Shown: positions 1-7,974 of the stretch, in pieces
How the letters are laid out: each line of letters starts with the position of its first letter
Numbering within the stretch: position 1 is the first letter of the stretch
NCBI GenBank assembly: GCA_945957365.1
Contig: CAMFKI010000031.1
Location: 1-40,036 of the forward strand
DNA: 40,036 nucleotides
Reading direction: 5' to 3'
Source: an uncultured Alphaproteobacteria bacterium
GTDB taxonomy: Bacteria > Pseudomonadota > Alphaproteobacteria > Rhizobiales > Aestuariivirgaceae
Translations under genes and position numbers: made by a program
The notes under the pieces: model-generated
Seen by the model: only the letters and a program-made list of their open reading frames with translations
Databases searched by the model: none
What the model was told of the DNA's origin: nothing

Positions 1-20
1 TCTTCAGCGGGAGAAGAAGG

Positions 21-140
21 GACCCGTTGCGGCACGCAACGGGGAGATGAGGGGAGGCGGGCGCTGACGCATCCAAGACCGCGTCCCCTCACCTCCCCCG
101 ACTGCGTCGGGGCCCCTTCCTCTCCCGCGGGCGGGAGAGG
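21..140. repeat. Tandem inverted repeats (intergenic hairpin mosaic)
   Basis: Three perfect inverted repeats follow each other. CCCGTTGC (23-30) pairs with GCAACGGG (36-43). CCCCGAC (96-102) pairs with GTCGGGG (106-112). CCTCTCCCGC (119-128) pairs with GCGGGAGAGG (131-140). No believable protein is encoded here. Such GC-rich palindrome mosaics are common as dispersed intergenic elements in alphaproteobacteria. The stretch could equally be a composite transcription end for a gene left of the window, although I see no clear T-tract. Whether it recurs elsewhere in the genome cannot be seen from one window. Confidence 0.5.
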
Positions 141-160
141 ACGCGAAGAGAAAATTCCTC

Positions 161-189
161 TTGACTTTGTTCCTAGTTTGTTCTATATA
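161..189 (+). promoter_or_regulatory. Sigma70-type promoter with LexA-like box in the spacer
   Basis: The -35 hexamer TTGACT (161-166) and the -10 hexamer TATATA (184-189) are separated by exactly 17 bases. Inside that spacer lies GTTC (169-172), seven bases, then GTTC (180-183). This is a perfect match to GTTC-N7-GTTC, the LexA operator described for alphaproteobacteria. A repressor bound there would block RNA polymerase. Transcription would start near 196 and run rightward through 196-560 towards lepA. The box alone could occur by chance about once per 40 kb; its exact placement between the two hexamers is what makes it convincing. Confidence 0.65.
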
Positions 190-195
190 TCCCAG

Positions 196-478
196 CACTC
201 CCCCCAATCGGGGTCCTGCTCATGACGGTGAGCTCGGCGGGGTGGAGGGCAGGCCTGCGCGTGTGGTTCAACGTAACCCACACTCCCGGGGGCCGAGGAG
301 GAGACCCGGGGGCATTACGACCTCCGCGCCGCAAGGCAAGGCGACAGATGCCAAGGGCATCGTAACGTAAGCGCTCCTCCAAAGGCCTCACCCTGCCAGA
401 TGCGGGCGCTGCTCAGCGCCACTACCGCTGATCCCACAAGGATCAGCACACCGCGCCGGGCAGCGCCCGCGCCTCCCT
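196..478 (+). ncRNA. Candidate structured RNA or lepA 5' leader
   Basis: This non-coding stretch starts just after the promoter and is dense in complementary segments: GTGTGG 261-266 with CCACAC 278-283; 284-290 with 305-311; GCC-GCAA-GGC at 328-337 (GNRA loop); GATGCC 347-352 with GGCATC 356-361; GCTGATCC 427-434 with GGATCAGC 440-447; and a perfect 11-bp long-range stem, 402-412 with 460-470. Segment 405-410 can instead pair with 415-420, so two folds compete. GGAGGAG (297-303), in a hairpin loop, can pair with CTCCTCC (374-380). I looked for RNase P, tmRNA and SRP RNA signatures and found none; 6S RNA cannot be excluded by eye. It may be a free RNA or a regulatory leader of lepA. Confidence 0.4.
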
Positions 479-564
479 ATTTCACCCCTGGGGGACCAGT
501 GCCACCCCCGCAAAGGACCTCGCACGCCTGTGACCCTGGCAATGCTTGACCTCCCCCCATCGCG

Positions 565-2388
<1,824 letters not shown>

Positions 2389-2405
2389 TCGCCAGGAGAC
2401 CTTCC

Positions 2406-2954
2406 ATGCGCCTCGTTGCCCTCGCCGCCGCCGTGCTGATCGCCATGGGCGGCGCCGCCCTGGCCCAGGAACAGGAAGACGTCGCCGTGAGCTTCGCCCG
2501 CATCAAGGGCGGCGCCGTCTTCGATTACCGGATGGGTGTGGACGGTGCGGCGGTGACGCAGCAGTACATGCTCACCCACGTGGTCTGCTCCGATGACTCG
2601 AAGGCGCTGCGCGTCATGCTGCCGGTTAGCCTCGCGGACGATGGCACCGTCTACGAGATGGGCGGACCGAAATCGACCCTGCGCAAGGTCGGCGGAACCT
2701 ATCAGGCGGTCTTCCTCGCCGACGGCAAGCGCATCCGCAAGACCATGGAACTGAAGCCCGTCAACGACCCCCGGTCGAAGAACCAGCGCCAGTTCGAGGT
2801 GCGGGTCGACTATGACAGCCCGCTGTGGACAGCGCTGACCAGCGGCAAGCCGCGCAGCGCGGTGCTGCTGATCGGGCAGGGCGGTCTGCCCGTCGCGGTG
2901 CCGACCGATCCGAAGCTCGACGCCGCGTTGAAATCCTGCGGGATCAAGCGCTGA
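2406..2954 (+). CDS. Exported protein of unknown function
   Basis: The 182-residue product starts with a clear Sec signal peptide (basic start MRLV, a hydrophobic alanine-rich core, then GAALAQ as the likely cleavage region near residue 20). The mature part has no transmembrane segment and contains two cysteines, one in THVVCSDD and one in KSCGIKR at the extreme C-terminus, which could form a periplasmic disulphide. I do not recognise the family; it resembles small conserved exported proteins of rhizobia but lacks features I would need to call it IalB-like. AGGAG sits seven bases before the ATG, supporting this start. It lies 17 bases after lepA on the same strand, so co-transcription is likely. 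Confidence 0.8.
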   Translation: MRLVALAAAVLIAMGGAALAQEQEDVAVSFARIKGGAVFDYRMGVDGAAVTQQYMLTHVVCSDDSKALRVMLPVSLADDGTVYEMGGPKSTLRKVGGTYQAVFLADGKRIRKTMELKPVNDPRSKNQRQFEVRVDYDSPLWTALTSGKPRSAVLLIGQGGLPVAVPTDPKLDAALKSCGIKR

Positions 2955-3000
2955 GCCCACAGGAATCTGCGGGTCATCCACAGGACGTGCTGGACCGTAG

Positions 3001-3017
3001 TTTGGAATGATTCTAAA
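3001..3017 (+). promoter_or_regulatory. ICE box, predicted Irr operator of mbfA
   Basis: TTTGGAATGATTCTAAA is a 7-3-7 inverted repeat with one mismatch. It matches the iron control element TTTAGAA-N3-TTCTAAA recognised by the haem-responsive regulator Irr in Rhizobiales. It ends 29 bases before the chosen mbfA start and overlaps a weak candidate -10 element (TCTAAA, 3012-3017), with CTGGAC at 2990-2995 as a possible -35. This placement fits repression when iron is scarce, as reported for mbfA in Bradyrhizobium and Agrobacterium. Binding itself is inference. Confidence 0.8.
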
Positions 3018-3046
3018 CTGTGGTCTTTGCCGCAAGGGACTTCGTC

Positions 3047-4003
3047 GTGAAGAGCTTCTCCGACCTCACCGAACAGGAAATCATCGCGCTGGCCATTTCC
3101 AGCGAGGACGACGATGCCCGGGCCTATGCGGGCTTCGCCCATGCGCTGATGGACACCTATCCGGCCTCGGCCAAGGTCTTCGTCGAGATGGCGGAGGAGG
3201 AGCATGAGCACCGGCGCTGGCTCACCGACCTCTACCGCAAGAAGTTCGGCGACTTCATCCCGCTGATCCGGCGCTCCGACATCCAGGGCTTCGTGCGCCA
3301 CAAGCCGGCCTGGACCATCGGCAAGATGAACATCGAGGAAATGCGCCAGCGCGCCGAGGTGATCGAGCTCGAGAATTACCGCTTCTACAAGCAGGCCGCC
3401 GAGCGCAGCCAGGACGACCATGTGAAGCAGCTTCTGCTGCAACTCGCCGAGGCCGAGAAGGGTCACGAATCGATCGCCGTCAAGCTCGGCCTGACGCATG
3501 TGACGGCCGACGCCAAGCTCGAGGAGGGCGAGGCCAAGCGCCGCCTGTTCCTGCTGCAGGTGATCCAGCCGGGTCTCGTCGGCCTGATGGACGGCTCGGT
3601 CTCGACGCTGGCGCCGCTGTTCGCCGCGGCCTTCGCCACCCATGACACCTGGCAGACCTTCCTCGTCGGCACCGCGGCCTCGGTGGGTGCTGGCATCTCG
3701 ATGGGCCTTGCCGAGGGCCTGTCGGACGACGGCAAGCTGACGGGGCGCGGGCACCCGCTGATCCGCGGCCTCGCCGCCGGCATCATGACGGCGGTGGGCG
3801 GCCTGGGCCACGCGCTGCCCTATCTCATTCCGAATTTCTGGACGGCCACCTGGCTCGCCATCGCGGTGGTGTTCTGCGAGTTGTGGGTGATCTCCTGGAT
3901 CCGCTTCAAGTACATGGACACGCCCTTCCTCAAGGCGGCCTTCCAGATCGCCGTGGGCGGCTTCCTGGTGTTTCTCACCGGCATCCTGATCGGCAGTGCG
4001 TGA
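3047..4003 (+). CDS. mbfA: Membrane-bound ferritin A, Fe/Mn exporter (MbfA)
   Basis: MbfA fuses an N-terminal ferritin-like di-iron domain to a C-terminal VIT1/CCC1-type membrane domain. It exports iron and protects against iron and peroxide stress in rhizobia and Agrobacterium. In the 318 residues, the ferritin motifs MAEEEHEHRRW (about 48-58) and AEAEKGHES (about 134-142) carry the metal-binding Glu and His residues. From about residue 172 there are several membrane segments, including the conserved LVGLMDGSVSTLAPLF. I chose the GTG at 3047 (MKSFSDLTEQ) because AAGGGA lies about eight bases upstream. An earlier GTG at 3020 would abut the ICE box and leave no room for a ribosome site. Regulation by Irr is predicted from that box. 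Confidence 0.93.
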   Translation: MKSFSDLTEQEIIALAISSEDDDARAYAGFAHALMDTYPASAKVFVEMAEEEHEHRRWLTDLYRKKFGDFIPLIRRSDIQGFVRHKPAWTIGKMNIEEMRQRAEVIELENYRFYKQAAERSQDDHVKQLLLQLAEAEKGHESIAVKLGLTHVTADAKLEEGEAKRRLFLLQVIQPGLVGLMDGSVSTLAPLFAAAFATHDTWQTFLVGTAASVGAGISMGLAEGLSDDGKLTGRGHPLIRGLAAGIMTAVGGLGHALPYLIPNFWTATWLAIAVVFCELWVISWIRFKYMDTPFLKAAFQIAVGGFLVFLTGILIGSA

Positions 4004-4009
4004 TGCGCC

Positions 4010-4852
4010 TCAGGCCAGCCTGATCAGCACCGCGCCGACGACGATGAGAACGGCGCCGGCGAGGCGCGGCAGGGACACGGTTTCCTTCAGCACCTTCATC
4101 GACAGCAGCATGACGACGAGGATGCTGGTCTCGCGCAGTGCGGCGACGCTGGCGATGGGCGCCTTGGTCATGGCCCAGATCGCGATCCAGTAGGCGCCGA
4201 CCGAGAGCGTGGCGCCAACGACGCCGGTCTTCCAGTAGGGCGCCACCTCGCGCACGATGCCGGGGCCGCGCAGGCCCAGCGCCGTCACGCCCAGGAAGAT
4301 CGCATCGAAGACGAAGACCATGCCGGCATAGGAGGACGGCTCGCCCGAAGCCCGGCCGCCCATGCCGTCGACGATGGTGTAGGCGGCAATGAACACCGAC
4401 GTGCCGATGGCGAAGAACAGGGTCAGCCCGTCCATGCGGAGGCCGCGGTGGCCGAGCAGGCTGATCACCCAGATGCCCAGCACCAGAGTGGCAATCCCCA
4501 CACCACCCAGTGGCGTCAGGTTCTCGTGCAGGAAGGTCCAGGTGACGGCAAGCGTCAGCAATGGCGCGCCGCCGCGGGCGATGGGATAGACCTGACTGAG
4601 GTCGCCCGTGCGGTAACTCCGCGCCAGAAAGAGATTGTAGCCAAGGTGCAGCACGCCCGATGCCAGGGCAAAGGGCAGGCTCGCCAGCGCCGGAAGCGGG
4701 AAGACGAGCAGCATGGCCACGCCCATGAAGCCCATCAGGGTCTGGATCAGGCATAGCGACAGGAACCGGTCCAGCTTGAGCTTGACCAATACGTTCCAGC
4801 CTGCATGCATAACGGCCGCCGCGAGCACGGCGAGAAAGACCGACAGTTCCAA
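4010..4852 (-). CDS. EamA/DMT-family membrane transporter
   Basis: The 280-residue protein is almost entirely hydrophobic, with about ten membrane segments arranged as two repeats. This is the layout of drug/metabolite transporters of the EamA family. Motifs typical of the family are visible: HAGWNVLVK near the start, ARGGAPLLTLAVTW at the end of the first repeat, and RETSILVVMLLSMKVLKE in the second. The substrate cannot be told from the sequence. The start is TTG at 4852, supported by GAGGAG six bases upstream. It lies 53 bases after the tadE-like gene on the same strand and converges with mbfA, leaving only six bases between the two stop codons. Confidence 0.88.
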   Translation of the reverse strand: MELSVFLAVLAAAVMHAGWNVLVKLKLDRFLSLCLIQTLMGFMGVAMLLVFPLPALASLPFALASGVLHLGYNLFLARSYRTGDLSQVYPIARGGAPLLTLAVTWTFLHENLTPLGGVGIATLVLGIWVISLLGHRGLRMDGLTLFFAIGTSVFIAAYTIVDGMGGRASGEPSSYAGMVFVFDAIFLGVTALGLRGPGIVREVAPYWKTGVVGATLSVGAYWIAIWAMTKAPIASVAALRETSILVVMLLSMKVLKETVSLPRLAGAVLIVVGAVLIRLA

Positions 4853-4905
4853 GGCACGCTCCTCGTGCTGCGCTTAGCGCAGGGATGCGTGCTTCGCCAG
4901 CATGT

Positions 4906-5475
4906 TCAGCAGGTGGCGCAGACGAGGGTGTTGGACTGGCGCGGCCGTCCGGACATTTGGCTGACGATGAGGGGACTGAAGACCGTATTCTGCAGCATCG
5001 GGATGACGGGCACCGGGGGCTGGTAGGACAGGCAGGTGACGGCCACGATCAGGTCGCTGTTGGCCAGCTGCCGTGCCAGGGCGCCGTTTCTCGACTTGTC
5101 GATGTTCGGCGCACCGCAAGCTGCGCCCGATGCCGGGCGACTCCAACGCAGGTTGAACGTGCCCGTTGCGTTCTGGGCGTAGTTATAGATGACGACGTCG
5201 AGAGCCGGTGAGGCGGGCTTGAACAGCAGGCGGGCCGCTATGGCGTAGTCGTCGATATCCGTGTCATCGATCGTATCCGTGTGCCGGCTCACGAGGTCGG
5301 CCGCCAATTCGGCGGCCGCCTTCACCTTGTGGGTCGTCCATGCGTAATGTGTGATGTCGATCATCCCAAGAAACAGAATGAGCAGCACCGGAACGGTGAG
5401 CACGAACTCGATCGCCGCGACGCCCGCGTCATGCGACCGCGGGACGCTCCGCTGGGACTGACAGCCTACCATCAC
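4906..5475 (-). CDS. TadE-like minor pilin of the Flp/Tad pilus
   Basis: TadE and TadF are pseudopilins processed by the prepilin peptidase and needed for Flp pilus assembly. The 189-residue product has the family hallmark near its N-terminus: GVAAIEFVLTVPVLLILFLG, a short basic leader followed by Gly, a conserved Glu and one hydrophobic helix (about residues 18-42). The remainder is a periplasmic domain with several cysteines, including a C-terminal CATC. It overlaps the upstream tadE-like gene by four bases (ATGA), indicating translational coupling. It belongs to the leftward arm of the pilus locus. TadG-like or TadF-like naming is equally possible; single-helix TadE proteins are hard to tell apart. 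Confidence 0.85.
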   Translation of the reverse strand: MMVGCQSQRSVPRSHDAGVAAIEFVLTVPVLLILFLGMIDITHYAWTTHKVKAAAELAADLVSRHTDTIDDTDIDDYAIAARLLFKPASPALDVVIYNYAQNATGTFNLRWSRPASGAACGAPNIDKSRNGALARQLANSDLIVAVTCLSYQPPVPVIPMLQNTVFSPLIVSQMSGRPRQSNTLVCATC

Positions 5476-6020
5476 AGTTCATTTCTGAAGATGGAGACCG
5501 CCGAAAGTCTCCTCACTTGCGGATTTCCCGGCACGTTGCCGAAAAAGGTGCTCATGAACGGAAAGACGAAACTCCAGTCGTAGGTGAGAATGAGTGAACC
5601 GACCTGGCCTCTCGAGCCGGGCTGGAAAGTCTCTTGATAGTTTGCGCCGGGAGCCGCCGGCCCGACGCTGTTCACATCGGGCATGATGGTTTCGAGTTGC
5701 TTGAAGTAATTTGGCGGCGTCGAGGTGGCGATCGGAACATTCCTCACGTCTATCTTCAGGGTGCTTGCGCAGCTGCTGACGAAGAGTTTCTTGCAGACTT
5801 CGGTCCGGTAGGTATCGATCGCCCATACGGTCGGCTGGGTGACAGTGTTCAGCTGGATCAGCCGGGCGGCATCTTCCGATGCGTTGAGGAGCTGGTCTTG
5901 GATGAAGAGGAAGACGCCCGTTTCGCAGATTCCACCGATGACGAACACGAGGGGTAAGGCAACGAGGGCAAATTCCACTGCGGTCGCTCCGCGACGGGAG
6001 GCGGATCTGATCGACGACAT
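5472..6020 (-). CDS. TadE-like minor pilin of the Flp/Tad pilus
   Basis: This second pseudopilin (182 residues from the chosen start) shows RRGATAVEFALVALPLVFV: a basic leader, Gly, the conserved Glu and a single hydrophobic helix. The rest is a periplasmic domain with a likely disulphide pair (VCKKLF and SSCAST). I took the start at 6020 (MSSIRSASRRG) because it gives the short basic leader usual for TadE. The open frame reaches back to 6080 without adding recognisable sequence. It overlaps the next gene by four bases and follows the secretin-N-domain gene, so all three form one leftward operon. Confidence 0.85.
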   Translation of the reverse strand: MSSIRSASRRGATAVEFALVALPLVFVIGGICETGVFLFIQDQLLNASEDAARLIQLNTVTQPTVWAIDTYRTEVCKKLFVSSCASTLKIDVRNVPIATSTPPNYFKQLETIMPDVNSVGPAAPGANYQETFQPGSRGQVGSLILTYDWSFVFPFMSTFFGNVPGNPQVRRLSAVSIFRNEL

Positions 6021-6109
6021 CCGTGAACCGCCGCGGGTCTTCAAGTTGCAATCTCCGTATCGACGCCCCCTACTATGCACAAATCGGAAAAAAATGCAAT
6101 CTTAAGAGG

Positions 6110-6640
6110 TCATTGTGACGGTACGGGTGCGCCCTTCGCGGCGATGAACGTCGTCGTGGAGGATGTCTGGTCGTTTTCCCCCAGGGCTTGTGACATTGCG
6201 AGACTGTTCTTTTCCGAAACCTGCTGCGAATAGCCGCTGAAGTAAGCGGCGCTGTCACCGATCCGCATCATGGGCTCGCAGTCCCTGCGGCAACTGTAGG
6301 TCTGCCGCCCGTCCGGCGAGTACATCGACACGCTGTAGCTGTCTTCGAAGATCACCCTCACCAGATAATCGCCAAGTCGCTTTCCGTCGGCGTCCAGGAC
6401 AATGACGTTGGTGAGGCCGTAGCCACGGGGATGGAAGTACAGCGAACTGCCATCTGTGGTCACATCCGCGACGGAGGGGTTTCCGATGATGACGGTGGAC
6501 GGTGGCTGGGCGAGCCTCACGAGTAGCGACTGGTCGCTGACGAGGACGATTTCCTGTGGGGCGCTGCTGGCGGGGGACAGAAGCCCGAGGGAGATCAGGC
6601 AGAAGGCGGCGATCCCAAGTATTCTTCTTTCAAATGTCAT
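6110..6640 (-). CDS. Stand-alone pilus-assembly N-domain protein (CpaC N-terminal-like)
   Basis: The 176-residue product has a Sec signal peptide (hydrophobic stretch about 9-22, ending SPASSA) followed by one domain related to the N-terminal domain of Tad secretins (T2SS/T3SS pilus N domain). Its stretch TVIIGNPSVADVTTDGSSLY parallels DVIVGNPAMVDVVLKNRSTA in the CpaC encoded at 8781-10250. There is no secretin pore domain. After the domain comes an unusual tail with a close cysteine pair (SCRRDCEP) and a polar Gln/Ser-rich end. It opens the leftward arm of the pilus locus and could be a periplasmic partner of the CpaC secretin; that role is inference from homology and position. Confidence 0.82.
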   Translation of the reverse strand: MTFERRILGIAAFCLISLGLLSPASSAPQEIVLVSDQSLLVRLAQPPSTVIIGNPSVADVTTDGSSLYFHPRGYGLTNVIVLDADGKRLGDYLVRVIFEDSYSVSMYSPDGRQTYSCRRDCEPMMRIGDSAAYFSGYSQQVSEKNSLAMSQALGENDQTSSTTTFIAAKGAPVPSQ

Positions 6641-6942
6641 GATTTAACGCACTTCCGTTCCCGATACGCCAAGTAACGCGACGATGATGGGAAACGGTGA
6701 AGGGACACTTAACGAGATCGGGTGCGGACGCTCGTGTACACGATGCCGCAGAAATACGATCATTTACCGAAAGCTATGTTATTCAAATAATTTTGCTCAC
6801 GAAAAAGACTTTATGAAAGGCGGTCAAGCGTAATCTTAAATTGTAATCGATATCACGTTATTGATAACCATTTTGTCAAACCACACAACTTATGAAATAT
6901 ACAAAGTGCTTTGCGAATTCTTGAAATTGACGTAGTAAGCAT

Positions 6943-6968
6943 TGAAGTAATATCTATTTATTACTTCA
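6943..6968. repeat. Perfect 10-bp-arm inverted repeat, candidate operator
   Basis: TGAAGTAATA (6943-6952) is exactly repeated in inverse as TATTACTTCA (6959-6968), with six bases between the arms. It lies 52 bases upstream of the predicted -35 of the pilin promoter, a position typical of an activator or nucleoid-protein site. The AT-rich sequence could also form a weak hairpin, but it is far from any gene end, so an operator is more likely. The binding protein is unknown. Confidence 0.5.
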
Positions 6969-6975
6969 TAATCAG

Positions 6976-6998
6976 GAAATTCTTTACCGAAATTCTTT
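6976..6998. repeat. Tandem 10-bp direct repeat upstream of the pilin gene
   Basis: GAAATTCTTT occurs at 6976-6985 and again at 6989-6998, a 13-base period. Related GAATTCTTG and TTGAAATTG words occur near 6915-6930. Direct repeats just upstream of a promoter suggest cooperative binding of a regulator, but in AT-rich DNA short repeats can arise by chance. Confidence 0.35.
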
Positions 6999-7020
6999 TC
7001 AGTAAATGCGCAAAGTTCGC

Positions 7021-7048
7021 TTGACTTCCGATTTTACTTTCCATTAAT
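7021..7048 (+). promoter_or_regulatory. Predicted promoter of the Flp pilin gene
   Basis: TTGACT (7021-7026) and ATTAAT (7043-7048) are separated by 16 bases and resemble -35 and -10 elements. The transcript would start near 7055, leaving a leader of about 80 bases with a small hairpin before the pilin start. This is the best match in the intergenic region but was found by eye only. Confidence 0.45.
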
Positions 7049-7136
7049 AGGAAACGGCAAAAATGCCACCTATGGTTACAACCCCGGTCGGAAGCCGGGA
7101 AATTGGGCCAGGTGCCTCAATCCATGGAGATATGAC

Positions 7137-7310
7137 ATGAACAAGCTACTTCGCTTTCTGCAGGACGACTCGGGTGCAACGGCCATCGAGTACGGCCTGA
7201 TCGCCACCTTGGTCTCAGTCGTAATCATCACTGCGCTCACCACGGTCGGCACGAACCTGAGCACCACTTTCAGCAAGATCAACAGTGCACTGGGCCCCGC
7301 CGCCAGCTGA
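7137..7310 (+). CDS. flp: Flp-type major pilin
   Basis: This short gene (57 residues) encodes the structural subunit of the Flp/Tad pilus. The product has a basic leader (MNKLLRFLQDDSG), then ATAIEYGLIATLVSVV: the prepilin cleavage site after Gly and the Glu-Tyr pair that defines Flp pilins, followed by one hydrophobic helix and a short polar tail rich in Ser, Thr and Asn. GGAG lies seven bases before the ATG. Maturation would be by the prepilin peptidase encoded next. It is the first gene of the rightward arm, behind the AT-rich control region, as expected for a pilin that must be made in large amounts. It would be called pilA in Caulobacter naming. Confidence 0.95.
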   Translation: MNKLLRFLQDDSGATAIEYGLIATLVSVVIITALTTVGTNLSTTFSKINSALGPAAS

Positions 7311-7347
7311 AATTTCGCATGAACTGCGCGTGGCATTCGCGGCGAAC

Positions 7348-7896
7348 ATGAGCTTCGAGCACTTCGCGCAGGTTACCCAATTCGTGCCTGGCTGGTCCTC
7401 CAGACTGGCCATGGCCGTCCTGGCTCTGCAGATGATCTGTGCGGCAACTTTTGACGTCACGACACGGCGCATCCCTACAGGCCTGGTCCTGTCACTGGGA
7501 TGCGCCTTTTTCGTCTTCGCATTGCTCACCGAAATGCCCTGGTGGCTGATGGGGCTGAACCTCGCAACATCGCTGGCGCTTCTTGCGGTGGGCTTCCTGC
7601 TGTTCAGCCTGGGGGTCTTCGGGGGCGGAGATGCGAAGCTGCTGGCTGCCGTCGGTCTCTGGCTGGGGTATCCCTGCGTTCTGCCATTCCTCCTCATCTG
7701 CGGGCTCGCGGGGGGTGTCCTCGCCGCCGCAATCGGTCTGTGGTTCATGGTCAATATCGAGATCAGCGCCCGCTCGAACCGCGTTGCCTCGATCCTCGCG
7801 CCCATTGCGCCAAGCCTGCCGTATGGATTCGCCATTGCGGCGGCCGCCATTCTCACGCTTCCGCTGACCTGGTGGATGCGGGTGGCGAGCGCCTGA
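7348..7896 (+). CDS. cpaA: Prepilin peptidase CpaA/TadV
   Basis: CpaA (TadV) is the inner-membrane aspartic peptidase that cleaves Flp pilin and TadE-type pseudopilins. From the chosen start the product has 182 residues with about six membrane segments. The two catalytic aspartates of type IV prepilin peptidases are visible: Asp36 in AATFDVTTRRIP and Asp95 in the GxGD motif FGGGDAKLLAA. The short length without the N-terminal methylase domain is normal for TadV. The start at 7348 (MSFEHFAQV) is the first ATG after the pilin stop; it lacks a good Shine-Dalgarno, and a GTG at 7330 is an alternative. The gene follows flp by 37 bases. Confidence 0.92.
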   Translation: MSFEHFAQVTQFVPGWSSRLAMAVLALQMICAATFDVTTRRIPTGLVLSLGCAFFVFALLTEMPWWLMGLNLATSLALLAVGFLLFSLGVFGGGDAKLLAAVGLWLGYPCVLPFLLICGLAGGVLAAAIGLWFMVNIEISARSNRVASILAPIAPSLPYGFAIAAAAILTLPLTWWMRVASA

Positions 7897-7974
7897 TCGT
7901 AGTTAATGAAAATTTGACGAATACACCTCAAGGTAGCCAAAAACGCCATATTTAAGCATTATGGGATTTTGTCT

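Larger units (their letters stand above)
6641..7136. promoter_or_regulatory. AT-rich divergent control region of the pilus locus
   Basis: About 500 bases without a gene separate the two divergent pilus arms. The part from about 6740 to 7060 is strikingly AT-rich against its GC-rich surroundings. It holds a 10-bp-arm dyad, a 10-bp direct repeat and a promoter (listed separately), GTTAT-TG-ATAAC around 6858-6869, and scattered TTAA half-sites (for example 6643-6646 and 6708-6711) of the sort bound by CtrA, although no full TTAA-N7-TTAA was found. Just upstream of the pilin gene CCCGG (7083-7087) can pair with CCGGG (7095-7099) as a leader hairpin. I see no open frame of note. Confidence 0.6.

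Noticed and set aside
161..370. Open frame of 69 codons after the SOS-like promoter
   Set aside because: Its start lies within the promoter hexamers, and the product is Arg/Gly/Pro-rich with no recognisable feature.
196..478. RNase P RNA, tmRNA or SRP RNA
   Set aside because: I searched by eye for their conserved cores (for example the GGAAGGAAGCAGCC region of SRP RNA and the paired 5' motifs of RNase P RNA) and found none.
3020..3046. Earlier GTG start for mbfA
   Set aside because: It would begin three bases after the ICE box with no ribosome site; 3047 has AAGGGA at good spacing and gives the family-typical N-terminus.
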